DNA of 64,000 nucleotides from Flavobacterium yafengii (GCF_030010375.1 NZ_JASCRY010000003.1:1-64000); one strand, 5' to 3'. Positions 35,340-44,372 are shown, counted from the first letter of the stretch. Notes: generated by a model from the letters alone, not told the origin. A program made the numbers and translations.

Positions 35340-38189
35340 ATGGCACAAATGGACAATAAAAAATACCCTAAATTTATCAGTTGGTTCTTGAGCAAACCGA
35401 AAACAACGGGTTTCATCACTTTCTTATTCCTTAGTTATATTGCAGGATTTATTGTCTCTCAGCAATATCAGCTAATAAAGGAAGATGAGCAACGAGAAAT
35501 GAATAGTATACTGCGAATTGTCAATCAAAATTTAGAGCAATCGCTTAAAAATTGTTACACAACCACATTAACATTAGCATTAACCATCAATGATCAAGGT
35601 GTTCCCGAAAACTTTGATTATGTAGGTAAAAAGCTGATGGAATCAAACAATAGTATCAGTGCCGTTCAATTGGTTCCAAATGGAGTGATTAAGTATATCT
35701 ATCCATTAAAAGGGAATGAAGCTGCTTTAGATTTAAATATTTTGAAGGCTCCTCATTTAAAAAGGGAAGCTTTAAAGTCCGTTACATCCCAAAAAATGTA
35801 TTTTGCAGGTCCTTTAAAACTAAAACAAGGCGGAATGGGAATAGTAGGAAGATTCCCTGTTTTTCGCAATAATAAATTTTGGGGATTTTCAGCTGTTATT
35901 ATTAAATTAGATAATTTATTAAAATCTTCCGGAATCAATACTGTTGATGATTCAAAATATTATTTTCAGTTTTCAAAGGAAAATACAACTACCAAAAAGG
36001 AAACTTTTTACTTACCCAATAAAAGTGATTTTTCTAAAAAATACAATATCTTTAGAACAATCCCTGATGGTGATTGGAAATTATATCTAATATCAAAATA
36101 TCAAAATTATTTTTACGCACAGATTCTGATTCCAGGAATTATAGGACTGATTTTAGCGGCGCTTTTTGGTGTTCTTATCTACACTTTGTTAAAAATTCCT
36201 GGAGAGCTACAGTCTTTAGTAAATATACAAGCAACAAAACTTTTAAATTCTGAGATAAAATTTGAGGCAATTTTTGACCAGGCAGCTGTAGGAATAGCTC
36301 ACATAGATTCATTTACAGGCAATTTTATAGAGATCAATAATCAATATTGTAAATTATTAGGGTATTCACAACAAGAAATGAAAGAGCGAAATTTTCAATC
36401 GATAACGCACCCTGAAGATTTAGAAGAAGATTTAATGAATTTAGAAAAACTTAGGGATGGAAAAATCACAGCGTATTCTATGGAAAAAAGATATTACACA
36501 AAAGCTGGTGCAATTATCTGGATAAATCTTACTGTATCACCACTCTTTAAAAAAGACAAAAAAGTGACAACCCATATCTCTATTGTTGAAGATATTTCAT
36601 TAAAAAAAGAGGTTCAAAAATTAATTAAAAAAAGCGAAACCCGATTCCAAAGTCTATTCGAAGATTCTCCTATTCCTTTATGGGAAGAAGATTTCTCTGA
36701 AGTTAAAAAGTATCTTCAAAAATTAAATCTTATCAATGAAACTCCAGAGACCGTTTCTCTATATTTAAAAATGCATCCTGATGTAGTTCATGAATGTATT
36801 GCTTTAGTAAAAATTATTGATGTTAATACAATGTGCCTGCACCTTCATAAAGTTAAAACTAAAGAAGAATTAATTTCTGATCTTTCACAAATAATCGATA
36901 CCAGCTCAATTCCCGATTTCACAAAACAACTAATTGCCATAACGCAAGGTGAAAAACAATTAATTGTTGATACTAAAATAAAAAATAAAGAAGGTGAATA
37001 CCGAGACGTAAATTTAAGGTGGAATGTAATTCGGGGTTATGAAAAATCACTGGAAAGAATTATTGTTTCCACTGAAGATATCACGGAACGAAAAATCTCC
37101 GAAAATATAATTCTTCAATCACAACAAAGAATTGAATCCTTAATTAATACTATTGATGGAATCGTTTGGGAATGTGATGCTAAAACTTTTGCTTTTAATT
37201 TTATCAGTCAAAAAGCAGAAAAAATATTGGGATATACTTCCCAAGAATGGTTGGCAAGTAAAACTTTTTGGTCAGATCACATTCATCCGGAAGATAGACA
37301 ATGGACGATCGATTATTGTACTTTGAAAACAAAGGAAAATTTAAATCATGATTTTGAGTATAGAATGATAGCTAAAAATGGAGCTGTTGTCTGGTTAAGA
37401 GATATTGTAAATGTAATTTCCGAAAATGACCAAGCTTTAAGTTTACGTGGCATAATGATCGATATCACAACAACCAAAGAAGCTGAGAAAGACTTAAATG
37501 ACTCTTTCAATTTAGTGACTGAACAAAACAAAAGGCTACTTAACTTTTCCTATATAGTTTCACACAATTTAAGATCACATACCAGTAACATCGCATCTAT
37601 TATGTCTTTAATAGAATCTTCTGAATCTGAGGAAGAGAAAGATGAAATGATCCAATTATTAAAATCGGTTTCGAATTCATTAAACGAAACAATGATTCAC
37701 TTAAACGAAGTCATCAATATAAGGACCAATATTGGTCTGGTGTCAGAATCATTAAACTTGCAGCAATATTTAGAAACTGTTCAAAGTGTTCTTTCTGAAC
37801 AAATAAACTCAAAAGATGTTTCTATTTCCACTATAATGCCTGATGATGTGATGATAAATTATAATCCGGCATACCTTGAAAGTATTCTTTACAACATCAT
37901 TTCGAACTCCATCAGATACAGTCATCCGGAACGTAAACCAATAATCATAATTAAGTGGATAAATGATGACGAAAACAAAATTCTTCAGATTTCAGACAAT
38001 GGGGTTGGGATTGACCTTGTTAAGAACGCTGATAAAATTTTTGGAATGTATAAAACATTCACTAATAATGCTGATTCAAAAGGAATTGGATTATTTATTA
38101 CAAAAAATCAAATTGATGCCATGGGCGGAAATATCACTGTTGAGAGTGAACCCAATATAGGAACAACATTTAAAATCTATATCCAATGA
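35340..38189 (+). CDS. Membrane-bound multi-PAS sensor histidine kinase
   Basis: 949 residues. Transmembrane helix 1 (about 18-38), a periplasmic CHASE-like sensor (about 40-255; FAGPLKLKQGGMGIVGRFPVF resembles the CHASE core) and helix 2 (about 258-278) precede three or four PAS modules to about 715. The HisKA-like segment carries His742 in SYIVSHNLRSHTSNI, the Bacteroidota H-N-L-R-S variant. The HATPase domain has IISNSIRYS, SDNGVGID and GIGLFITKN. Its stop overlaps the next response-regulator start by 4 bp, so they form a translationally coupled pair. The ligand is unknown. Confidence 0.9.
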   Translation: MAQMDNKKYPKFISWFLSKPKTTGFITFLFLSYIAGFIVSQQYQLIKEDEQREMNSILRIVNQNLEQSLKNCYTTTLTLALTINDQGVPENFDYVGKKLMESNNSISAVQLVPNGVIKYIYPLKGNEAALDLNILKAPHLKREALKSVTSQKMYFAGPLKLKQGGMGIVGRFPVFRNNKFWGFSAVIIKLDNLLKSSGINTVDDSKYYFQFSKENTTTKKETFYLPNKSDFSKKYNIFRTIPDGDWKLYLISKYQNYFYAQILIPGIIGLILAALFGVLIYTLLKIPGELQSLVNIQATKLLNSEIKFEAIFDQAAVGIAHIDSFTGNFIEINNQYCKLLGYSQQEMKERNFQSITHPEDLEEDLMNLEKLRDGKITAYSMEKRYYTKAGAIIWINLTVSPLFKKDKKVTTHISIVEDISLKKEVQKLIKKSETRFQSLFEDSPIPLWEEDFSEVKKYLQKLNLINETPETVSLYLKMHPDVVHECIALVKIIDVNTMCLHLHKVKTKEELISDLSQIIDTSSIPDFTKQLIAITQGEKQLIVDTKIKNKEGEYRDVNLRWNVIRGYEKSLERIIVSTEDITERKISENIILQSQQRIESLINTIDGIVWECDAKTFAFNFISQKAEKILGYTSQEWLASKTFWSDHIHPEDRQWTIDYCTLKTKENLNHDFEYRMIAKNGAVVWLRDIVNVISENDQALSLRGIMIDITTTKEAEKDLNDSFNLVTEQNKRLLNFSYIVSHNLRSHTSNIASIMSLIESSESEEEKDEMIQLLKSVSNSLNETMIHLNEVINIRTNIGLVSESLNLQQYLETVQSVLSEQINSKDVSISTIMPDDVMINYNPAYLESILYNIISNSIRYSHPERKPIIIIKWINDDENKILQISDNGVGIDLVKNADKIFGMYKTFTNNADSKGIGLFITKNQIDAMGGNITVESEPNIGTTFKIYIQ

Positions 38190-38593
38190 CAAAAAAAGCA
38201 ATCTGGGTAATCGATGATGATGCAATTTATCAAATCATCGTCAATAAAATTATTCAAAGATCTGAAATGTTTTCAACCATTACTTCTTTCAAAAATGGAA
38301 AAGAAGCAATAGATACTTTACATGATACCGTAAATAACAGACTGGATAATAATGACATAATTCCAGACATAATCCTGTTGGATATTAATATGCCAATTAT
38401 GGATGGATGGGAATTTATGGAAAAAATGGGACTGCTAAAATCTAAATTCAGCAAAAACATCAACGTATATATTGTAAGTTCTTCTATTGCCACTGAGGAC
38501 AAAAATAAATCAAAAACGTATTCAGATATATTAGGTTATTTATCTAAACCAGTTACTATGAATGATTTAGAATTGATTGCTTCGAATGATTAA
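38186..38593 (+). CDS. Single-domain response regulator
   Basis: 135 residues, a receiver domain only. Acidic pocket DDD at 10-12, phosphoacceptor Asp66 (ILLDINMP), SSSIA near 98-102 and Lys121 (LSKPV). It has no output domain, so it probably relays phosphate or acts by binding another protein. Its ATG overlaps the kinase stop (ATGA). Confidence 0.92.
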   Translation: MTKKAIWVIDDDAIYQIIVNKIIQRSEMFSTITSFKNGKEAIDTLHDTVNNRLDNNDIIPDIILLDINMPIMDGWEFMEKMGLLKSKFSKNINVYIVSSSIATEDKNKSKTYSDILGYLSKPVTMNDLELIASND

Positions 38594-38643
38594 AAGAGAA
38601 TTCAAACAAAAATCATCTTTTAGATTTATTTGAATTCTCTTTT
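38592..38643. terminator. Bidirectional terminator between convergent genes
   Basis: AAAAGAGAATTCAAA (38592-38606) pairs perfectly with TTTGAATTCTCTTTT (38629-38643). The right arm also encodes the last codons of the minus-strand gene. It serves the kinase/regulator operon and the convergent gene. Confidence 0.8.
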
Positions 38644-39171
38644 AATTTCTTCCAATGATTTATTGGTAAAGATTAATTCATCTATGATTTTTTTTCTCAA
38701 AACATCTAAATCATCATAATCAAAATAGTTTGCCCATGAAGTCAGATTAAATAAATTTCGAACTTGCTTGATTCTTTTTATAGTTTCAAAACTGGTTCTA
38801 AGGATGGCTTTATTATCATAATTTGGATTCTTTTTATGTTGATAATTAACCGTTTTCTTCAGATAATTAGCTTCTAAATAATATAATTCCTCGTGAGCAT
38901 TATCCGGATAAAAATTAATCCAAGGTGCAAAACCTAATTTTATTTTAGAATCTGTTTCCGGTTCCAATGGCTCTAAACGCCATTTACTGTTAGCCAATCG
39001 TCCCCAATGATTCGACAATCGATACATTCCTAGTTTAGTATAATAATATTTACTCCCTGATTTGCTGTCATATTGAAGTTCTAATCCATTTATACTGTCC
39101 AAAGACTCCTCATGAAAAATACAAAAAGTATTTTTGAAGGAATTAGGGTTGGGACGAAATATTTTTTCCAT
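38626..39171 (-). CDS. Conserved-looking protein of unknown function
   Basis: The start is placed at 39171 (MEKIFRPNPNSFKNTFCIFHEE); the longer frame from 39270 would overlap the divergent gene and begins with an unrelated hydrophobic run. 181 residues with many Tyr and Trp, e.g. YYYTKLGMYRLSNHWGRLANSKWRL and GFAPWINFYPDNAHEELYYLEA. No signal peptide, no family recognised. Composition suits a cytosolic folded protein. Confidence 0.65.
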   Translation of the reverse strand: MEKIFRPNPNSFKNTFCIFHEESLDSINGLELQYDSKSGSKYYYTKLGMYRLSNHWGRLANSKWRLEPLEPETDSKIKLGFAPWINFYPDNAHEELYYLEANYLKKTVNYQHKKNPNYDNKAILRTSFETIKRIKQVRNLFNLTSWANYFDYDDLDVLRKKIIDELIFTNKSLEEIKREFK

Positions 39172-39262
39172 TAAACAAAGGTAATCAGAAAGTCTAAAAT
39201 AGAACAAGACAAGTAATATTTGATTAACTTTGCCAACTAGAATTATTTTAAATAAATTGATT

Positions 39263-39508
39263 ATGACCAAAGCTTCTGAAGAAAGAATGTTACAAAAAGG
39301 TGTTTACACCGGAATTATGGAAAAAGACGAGAACAACAACTTTTTTTGTGGTGAATATCTTTTAGACTATAAAATGGCCCAAAAACATACTGTTGGTGAT
39401 TGGATTACAATAAAATCTATAATTGAAAATCCAAGCGATATCAGTTATAATAAATATCCAAAAAAATCAAAGAACTTCGATAAAGCCAATAATAAACCAC
39501 AACAATAA
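39263..39508 (+). CDS. Small protein of unknown function
   Basis: The start is at 39263 (MTKASEERMLQKGVYTGIME), 81 residues; the upstream extension to 39230 lacks a convincing start. The middle (GVYTGIMEKDENNNFFCGEYLLDYKMAQKHTVGDWITIKSI) looks like a small beta-barrel fold; the tail is Lys/Asn-rich. No family recognised. Divergent from the preceding gene, leaving about 90 bp for promoters. Confidence 0.6.
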   Translation: MTKASEERMLQKGVYTGIMEKDENNNFFCGEYLLDYKMAQKHTVGDWITIKSIIENPSDISYNKYPKKSKNFDKANNKPQQ

Positions 39509-39605
39509 TATTTTTTAATCTTACCTTTTTTAAGAAAAAAAATAGAATCCAAATTATTTTTTTTGAATATTTTTTTGTCAGAAACTAAAAATTTAAAAAA
39601 AAGTG

Positions 39606-39613
39606 TACCTTTG
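39606..39613 (+). promoter_or_regulatory. TAnnTTTG promoter box for the J-KTSC gene
   Basis: TACCTTTG fits the Bacteroidota -7 box, 70 bp before the start codon. A clear -33 TTG at the right distance is not seen. Confidence 0.45.
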
Positions 39614-39683
39614 CAAAAAATTTGTCGATTTTGAAATCAAATTACATTGATTTAATAGTAAAAGACAAGTAGTTACCTTATTT

Positions 39684-40124
39684 ATGAAAAAAATAGTTGA
39701 ATACCGCAAACTGCTAAATGTAGATAAAACTGCAGAGCTGAAAGATTTGAAAACGATTTATCGTAACGCGATGAAAGAAGCGCATCCTGACAAATTTCAG
39801 GGCGATGAAGCTGGATTGAAAGCTGCAGAAGAAAATAGTAAAAAAATCATTGAAGCATATCATTTTTTGGTAAGCATCAATCCTGAAACTCTTAAACAAA
39901 ACTTACCTGAATATACTGAAACTATAGCAACTGCTACAATTTCAGACTATAAGTTTGTTGAAGGAAGATTGATTATTAATTTTTCAAATGGTAGTGTTTA
40001 CGAATACATTAGTGTGCCTAAAGCAACTTATGTAAAAATGGTAAATGCTGATTCTCCTGGAAGATTTGCAAAAAGACATATCTTAAATTCTTTTACTTGG
40101 AGAAAAACAATCAACCAAGACTAG
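39684..40124 (+). CDS. J-domain/KTSC-domain fusion protein
   Basis: 146 residues. The N-terminal 60 form a J-domain: LLNVDKTAELKDLKTIYRNAMKEAHPDKFQGDE with the HPD triad His34-Pro35-Asp36 and a following helix. Residues about 85-140 match the KTSC domain (ISDYKFVEGRLIINFSNGSVYEYISVPKATYVKMVNADSPGRFAKRHI). J-domains recruit Hsp70 (DnaK); KTSC is found in nucleic-acid and lysyl-tRNA-synthetase-linked proteins, with unclear role. The fusion would bring DnaK to a KTSC target. A TACCTTTG box (39606-39613) lies upstream and a terminator follows. Confidence 0.85.
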   Translation: MKKIVEYRKLLNVDKTAELKDLKTIYRNAMKEAHPDKFQGDEAGLKAAEENSKKIIEAYHFLVSINPETLKQNLPEYTETIATATISDYKFVEGRLIINFSNGSVYEYISVPKATYVKMVNADSPGRFAKRHILNSFTWRKTINQD

Positions 40125-40150
40125 TTTTTACAAAATCAAAAAAATATCTA

Positions 40151-40178
40151 AGCATCCTTTATCCGGATGCTTTTTTTA
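40151..40178 (+). terminator. Terminator of the J-KTSC gene
   Basis: AGCATCC (40151-40157) pairs with GGATGCT (40165-40171), followed by a run of T residues. Confidence 0.85.
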
Positions 40179-40370
40179 TTTTATAACTTCACATTATTTT
40201 TTCTAACTATTTTTAAAACAAATGATTACAATACTAAATCGTAAATTTTTAATCAAAATTTAAAAATAAAAAAACGATTGTTTAATTTAAAAAATACACA
40301 TAAATAAAATACACAATACACCCTAATTAAGAATGAAAAATTATAACAAAAATTTAGGTTGCAAAATAAT

Positions 40371-40399
40371 TTGTATTTTATATTTTTTAAATACTTTTG
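40371..40399 (+). promoter_or_regulatory. Complete Bacteroidota promoter before the TlpA-type lipoprotein gene
   Basis: TTG (40371-40373), an 18-bp gap, then TACTTTTG (40392-40399): a full match to the -33/-7 pattern of Flavobacterium housekeeping promoters, 29 bp before the start codon. Confidence 0.75.
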
Positions 40400-40428
40400 C
40401 AACCTTAACTTAATTAACTAAATTAATA

Positions 40429-41196
40429 ATGAAAAAAATAATTTTATTACTTTCGGCTGCTGTTGTTTTAATTTCTTGTAGCAAAGTTGGCAAAGATGAA
40501 TACATCATTTCAGGGACTGCAACAGGAATTGAAAATGGTAAAACAATTATCTTGGAAACGCAAGATGCTAACATGGGATTGATTGCTAAAGATACTGTGA
40601 AAGTTGAAAACGGTAAATTTGAAATGAAAGGAACAATCACTGAACCTGCTTTTTACACGATTCAATTAGAAGGAGCACAAGTTAAAATACCTTTCATATT
40701 AGAAAATGCAGAAGTAACTATCGCCATTAACAAAGACAGTATCCAAAAATCTAAAGTTTCGGGAACTTATAATAATGACGAATACGTAGCATTCAACGAA
40801 GAAATCACTAAAGTTCAAAAGAAACTTATGGATTTCCAAAACAAGAACATGAAAGCTATGGAAACTGCTCAACAAACTAAAGATACAGTTGTTATCAATA
40901 AGTTGATGCAAGAATTTTCTAAAATTCAAGAAGAAGTTGGTGTAGCTTCAAAAGCTAAATACGTAACTTATGCTGAAACACATCCTAAAGCATTCATTTC
41001 TGCTTTGATTATCCAAGGTATGTTAAATGATCCAACTGCTGATGTTGCAAAATCTGAAAAATTATACAACAGCTTAGAAGAGTCATTGAAAAAAACAAAA
41101 CCGGGTATTGCTATCAAAGCTAAACTTGCTGAATTGAAAATGCCAGCTGTAGGAGCTGCTCCAGTTGCGCCAGCACCAGCTGCTGAAGGTAAATGA
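40429..41196 (+). CDS. DUF4369-like lipoprotein part of a TlpA-family protein, ended by an internal UGA
   Basis: 255 residues. Lipoprotein signal MKKIILLLSAAVVLISCSK (Cys17), then a DUF4369-like beta domain (about 25-115; YIISGTATGIENGKTIIL), a helical region and a Pro/Ala linker (VGAAPVAPAPAAEGK). The frame then meets TGA at 41194-41196. The very same frame continues immediately into a thioredoxin domain. In the family these two domains are one protein of about 390 residues. A strong promoter and lipoprotein signal show that the first half is expressed. The stop could be a nonsense mutation, a read-through site or a sequencing error. Confidence 0.85.
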   Translation: MKKIILLLSAAVVLISCSKVGKDEYIISGTATGIENGKTIILETQDANMGLIAKDTVKVENGKFEMKGTITEPAFYTIQLEGAQVKIPFILENAEVTIAINKDSIQKSKVSGTYNNDEYVAFNEEITKVQKKLMDFQNKNMKAMETAQQTKDTVVINKLMQEFSKIQEEVGVASKAKYVTYAETHPKAFISALIIQGMLNDPTADVAKSEKLYNSLEESLKKTKPGIAIKAKLAELKMPAVGAAPVAPAPAAEGK

Positions 41197-41601
41197 AGAA
41201 CAGATTTTTCTGGTCCTAATCCTCAAGGGAAAACAATTTCTCTGAAAGAAAATTTAGGAAAGGTTACAATCGTTGATTTTTGGGCTTCATGGTGTGGACC
41301 TTGTAGACAAGAAAATCCAAATGTTGTAGCAATTTACAAAGAGTTACACAGCAAAGGTCTTAACATAATTGGCGTATCTTTAGATAAGGATGCCAAAGCT
41401 TGGAAAGATGCTATTGCAAAAGATAAGCTAACTTGGAATCATGTTTCAAATTTAAAATTTTGGGACGAACCAATAGCTGCTCAATATAAAGTAGAATCAA
41501 TACCGGCTACTTTTATTCTGGATGCGTCAGGAAATGTAGTCGCAAAAGATTTAAGAGGTGATGCGCTTAGAGCAAAAGTTATTGAACTTCTAGCAAAATA
41601 A
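41197..41601 (+). pseudogene. TlpA/thioredoxin-like domain downstream of an in-frame UGA
   Basis: Directly after the UGA and in the same frame, 134 codons encode DFSGPNPQGKTISLKENLGK, then VTIVDFWASWCGPCRQENP with the redox motif CGPC, IIGVSLDKD, and the cis-Pro loop VESIPATFILD. This is a complete TlpA/ResA-type thiol-disulfide domain. No ATG, GTG or TTG lies in frame before the CxxC motif, so separate initiation is unlikely. Its open frame shows little decay, which argues for a recent mutation or for read-through. A terminator follows it, not the UGA. Confidence 0.8.
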
Positions 41602-41622
41602 TTGCATTTATACCTATAAAAT

Positions 41623-41650
41623 AAAAAATCTCCCTAGTGGAGATTTTTTT
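41623..41650 (+). terminator. Terminator after the thioredoxin domain
   Basis: AAAAAATCTCC (41623-41633) pairs with GGAGATTTTTT (41639-41649) and ends in T residues. It sits after the second half of the interrupted gene, as expected if both halves were one unit. Confidence 0.85.
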
Positions 41651-41705
41651 ATTTTATTCAATACCAATGCATTAAAAATAATAGTAAAATTAAGTGTAAA
41701 ATTAG

Positions 41706-41736
41706 TTTGCAGAAACCAAAACTGTTTCTATATTTG
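41706..41736 (+). promoter_or_regulatory. Promoter of tRNA-Tyr
   Basis: TTTG (41706-41709), a 19-bp gap and TATATTTG (41729-41736) match the Bacteroidota consensus, 40 bp before the mature tRNA. Confidence 0.7.
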
Positions 41737-41776
41737 CAACCGCTTACAACAAATAAGTGTTGTACTCAAAGGCTTC

Positions 41777-41857
41777 GGGGAGATACTCAAGCGGCCAACG
41801 AGAGTAGACTGTAAATCTGCTGTGTAAACTTCGCAGGTTCGAATCCTGCTCTCCCCA
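41777..41857 (+). tRNA. tRNA-Tyr (anticodon GTA)
   Basis: Acceptor stem GGGGAGA/TCTCCCC, anticodon GTA at 41811-41813 inside GACTGTAAATC, a long class II variable arm (TGTGTAAACTTCG) as in bacterial tRNA-Tyr, and T-loop GGTTCGAATCC. Discriminator base A; the CCA end is not encoded. A promoter and a terminator flank it. Confidence 0.95.
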
Positions 41858-41860
41858 CAA

Positions 41861-41890
41861 AAACTCTTCAAGTAATTGAAGAGTTTTTTT
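41861..41890 (+). terminator. Terminator of tRNA-Tyr
   Basis: AAACTCTTCA and TTGAAGAGTTT form a stem followed by a T run, directly after the tRNA. Confidence 0.85.
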
Positions 41891-41941
41891 ATTTACCCTA
41901 ATTGATACTTTTATTACATTTAGGATATAGTTGATTTAAAA

Positions 41942-41978
41942 AAAAATCCCATCTCATTTTATCTGAGATAGGATTTTT
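41942..41978 (-). terminator. Terminator of the SIMPL-domain gene
   Basis: AAAATCC-ATCTCA and TGAGAT-GGATTTT form a stem with one mismatch and T/A runs on both sides, 20 bp past the stop codon. Confidence 0.75.
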
Positions 41979-41999
41979 AAAATATAATTTTCAGCTTCT

Positions 42000-42689
42000 T
42001 TATTCTAAAATAAAACTCACTGTCACATTAGCCGTAATATTGATTTCTCCTACTGCTAACGTTTGTCTTGGAGCACTAGCATCACTCATTTCCATAGTTT
42101 TCATTGCTGAATACATTGGCTGTGGAAAATACGTTTGTGAATTATCAGATATGGTCATGGCACGCCCTACTTTTTGTCCTAATACGGAAACATAATCTTC
42201 GGCTTTCAATTTTGCATCCTTCATCGCTAATTTTCTAGCTTCAGATTGATATTGGGCTAATTTTGAAGATTGAAAAGTAACATTATCAATTCTATTAATT
42301 CCTTGGTCTACTAACCCTTCCATCAATTCATCATATTTTGATAAATCTCTCAATAGAATTTCGATTGTTTGAGTGGCATTATAACTGTGTTTCTTTTTTT
42401 CATAATCGTATTGTGGATTCAATGAAACACGCTGCATTTTATAATCTGCCGGCGCCAAGTTCATTTTTTTTATAAACTTTAGAACAGCCTCTATCTTTTC
42501 ATCATTTTGTTTTTTTACATCTTTGGCATTATTCCCTTTTGTTTCGACAGTTACTGCTATAGTAGCTTGATCCGGAATAACCTTTACTTTTCCTTCTCCG
42601 CTTACATTTATTTGAGGAACTTGTTTAACTTCTTGTCCATAAGACATTGAAATAAATAGAACAGACAGAATCAATAGTGCTTTTTTCAT
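42000..42689 (-). CDS. Periplasmic SIMPL-domain (DUF541) protein
   Basis: 229 residues. Signal peptide MKKALLILSVLFISMSYGQ. The DUF541 body shows the hallmark start INVSGEGKVKVIPDQATIAVTVETKG, the middle RVSLNPQYDYEKKK and AMKDAKLKAEDYVSVLGQKVGRAMTISD, and the end INITANVTVSFILE. The family, named after mouse SIMPL, includes the E. coli protein YggE linked to oxidative stress; its biochemical role is not settled. It lies 50 bp downstream of the rhomboid gene on the same strand. Confidence 0.9.
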   Translation of the reverse strand: MKKALLILSVLFISMSYGQEVKQVPQINVSGEGKVKVIPDQATIAVTVETKGNNAKDVKKQNDEKIEAVLKFIKKMNLAPADYKMQRVSLNPQYDYEKKKHSYNATQTIEILLRDLSKYDELMEGLVDQGINRIDNVTFQSSKLAQYQSEARKLAMKDAKLKAEDYVSVLGQKVGRAMTISDNSQTYFPQPMYSAMKTMEMSDASAPRQTLAVGEINITANVTVSFILE

Positions 42690-42739
42690 TTTTATATAAT
42701 TTAATTGTTTGTACTAATTCCTTTTCAAAAGTTATGCCA

Positions 42740-43378
42740 TTATAGTTTCCCCATTTTTTCCATCACGAAAAGAATGACTATTGGAATAGCCAATAATATC
42801 ACCATCAAAGTATGATCTACTAATAAATTAGGCTCTTTTAGTAAAGTAATCAAATAACCTCCTACAGCACCTCCAAAATGGGCCGTATGACCAATGTTAT
42901 CATTCTTAGCCTTCATACCATAAATAGAATACAACAAATAAAGGATTCCAAAAATGTACGCAGGCATTGGAATAACAAAAAAGATTCCCAACATCATGTC
43001 TGGCTGCAATAATATTGCCGAATATAAAACCCCCGTTACCGCTCCAGATGCTCCTACAGCTCTGTATCCATAATCATTTTTATGAAAAACCATTGTCAAC
43101 AAACTTCCAAAAATTAAACTTCCGAAATAAACCAATATAAAGGAAAAATCACCCAAATAACTAATCACTACCGGCGCAAAAAACCAAAGTGTCAACATGT
43201 TAAAAATCAAATGGGTCATGTCAGCATGCAGAAAACCAGAGGATAACATCCTAATTTGTTCTCCTGAACGAATACTTCCAACATGGAATTCATATTTTCT
43301 AAAAAAAGAAAGGTCATTAAACCCTTTGTAACTAATTAAAACATTTACTACAATTATTGCTATTAAAACGGTATTCAT
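42740..43378 (-). CDS. Rhomboid intramembrane serine protease
   Basis: 212 residues with six hydrophobic helices. Catalytic Ser111 in GASGAVTG and His167 in AHFGGAVGG (AHxxGxxxG) form the rhomboid dyad; HADMTHLIFNM supplies the conserved His/Asn of helix 2. It cleaves membrane-anchored substrates within the bilayer. No substrate is evident nearby. Confidence 0.92.
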   Translation of the reverse strand: MNTVLIAIIVVNVLISYKGFNDLSFFRKYEFHVGSIRSGEQIRMLSSGFLHADMTHLIFNMLTLWFFAPVVISYLGDFSFILVYFGSLIFGSLLTMVFHKNDYGYRAVGASGAVTGVLYSAILLQPDMMLGIFFVIPMPAYIFGILYLLYSIYGMKAKNDNIGHTAHFGGAVGGYLITLLKEPNLLVDHTLMVILLAIPIVILFVMEKMGKL

Positions 43379-43469
43379 AAAGTATATTTATTGTGAATTG
43401 TAAAGATAGTCATTCTCAAATACCGATACAGTAAGCTGTCAAAATTTATATCAGTCTATATTTTTGGCT

Positions 43470-43477
43470 TATATTTG
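43470..43477 (+). promoter_or_regulatory. TAnnTTTG box that decides the acyltransferase start
   Basis: TATATTTG here places transcription start near 43484, downstream of the first possible ATG (43464) but upstream of 43494, so the shorter protein is the real one. Confidence 0.55.
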
Positions 43478-43493
43478 CAAGAAAAATAACGGC

Positions 43494-44363
43494 ATGCAAT
43501 TTCTTGTTTTTATCTTAACTTTTCCGTTTTTATGGGTTATTTCCATTCTTCCATTCCGGATTTTCTATTGGTTTTCTGACTTCATTTATCTAATTGTTTA
43601 TTATATCATTGGCTACCGCAAAAAAACTGTAAAGGAAAATTTAGCTTTGGCATTACCTCATCTTAGTGACAAGGAGCGTCTTGTAATCGAGAAAAAATCA
43701 TACCACCATTTGTGCGATATGTTTTTAGAAATGATAAAAACGATGACAATTTCAGCGGATGAAATGAATAAAAGATTTGTTGTTACCAATATCGAATTGG
43801 TAAAAGAGTATGAAAACAAAGGCAAGAGCACTGTTTTATTAGCCTCTCATTACGCGAGTTGGGAGTGGTTATTGTCTATTAACCAGAAAACAAAATTTAA
43901 AGGGATAGGTGTTTATAAAAAAATTGCCAATAAATACTTTGATAAACTAATACGAGACATCCGATCCAAATACAATGCTGAGCTAGTGGAAACTAAAAAA
44001 GCGATTCCATTGATGGCAGAAAACCAAAAAAATGGAATTCTTAGTATGTATGGATTAGCTAGTGATCAATCTCCAAAATTAAACAGAGCTTTTCATTGGG
44101 ATAAATTCATGGGCGTTGAAGTTCCTGTTCATACCGGTGCCGAAATGCTAGCCAAAAAATATGATTTGAATGTTCTTTTTGTAAAAGTAAAAAAAGTAAA
44201 AAGAGGTTTTTATGAAGCTACCTTTGTACCCATTACAGATAATCCCAGATCAATTCCTGATTTTGAAATTACCAATACCTTTTTACGAGAAGTAGAAAAA
44301 CAAATTATGGAAGCTCCTGAATATTATTTCTGGACGCATAAAAGATGGAAACACAAAAGATAG
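43494..44363 (+). CDS. LpxL/HtrB-family lipid A acyltransferase-like protein
   Basis: 289 residues from the ATG at 43494. An N-terminal membrane anchor (MQFLVFILTFPFLWVISILPF) is followed by the lysophospholipid acyltransferase fold with the HX4E catalytic motif His119-YASW-Glu124 (LLASHYASWEWLL), then SMYGLASDQSP and the end FWTHKRWKHKR. These are the marks of the LpxL/LpxM family, which adds secondary acyl chains to lipid A or ornithine/amino lipids. The short divergent spacer separates it from rhomboid. Confidence 0.88.
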   Translation: MQFLVFILTFPFLWVISILPFRIFYWFSDFIYLIVYYIIGYRKKTVKENLALALPHLSDKERLVIEKKSYHHLCDMFLEMIKTMTISADEMNKRFVVTNIELVKEYENKGKSTVLLASHYASWEWLLSINQKTKFKGIGVYKKIANKYFDKLIRDIRSKYNAELVETKKAIPLMAENQKNGILSMYGLASDQSPKLNRAFHWDKFMGVEVPVHTGAEMLAKKYDLNVLFVKVKKVKRGFYEATFVPITDNPRSIPDFEITNTFLREVEKQIMEAPEYYFWTHKRWKHKR

Positions 44364-44372
44364 TGTTCAGTA

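Noticed and set aside
39172..39270. N-terminal extension of the unknown minus-strand gene
   Set aside because: It overlaps the divergent gene and is a low-complexity hydrophobic run; a later ATG gives a normal start.
41194..41196. Selenocysteine at the UGA
   Set aside because: The UGA is in the linker, not at the CGPC redox motif, and no convincing SECIS-like hairpin follows it.
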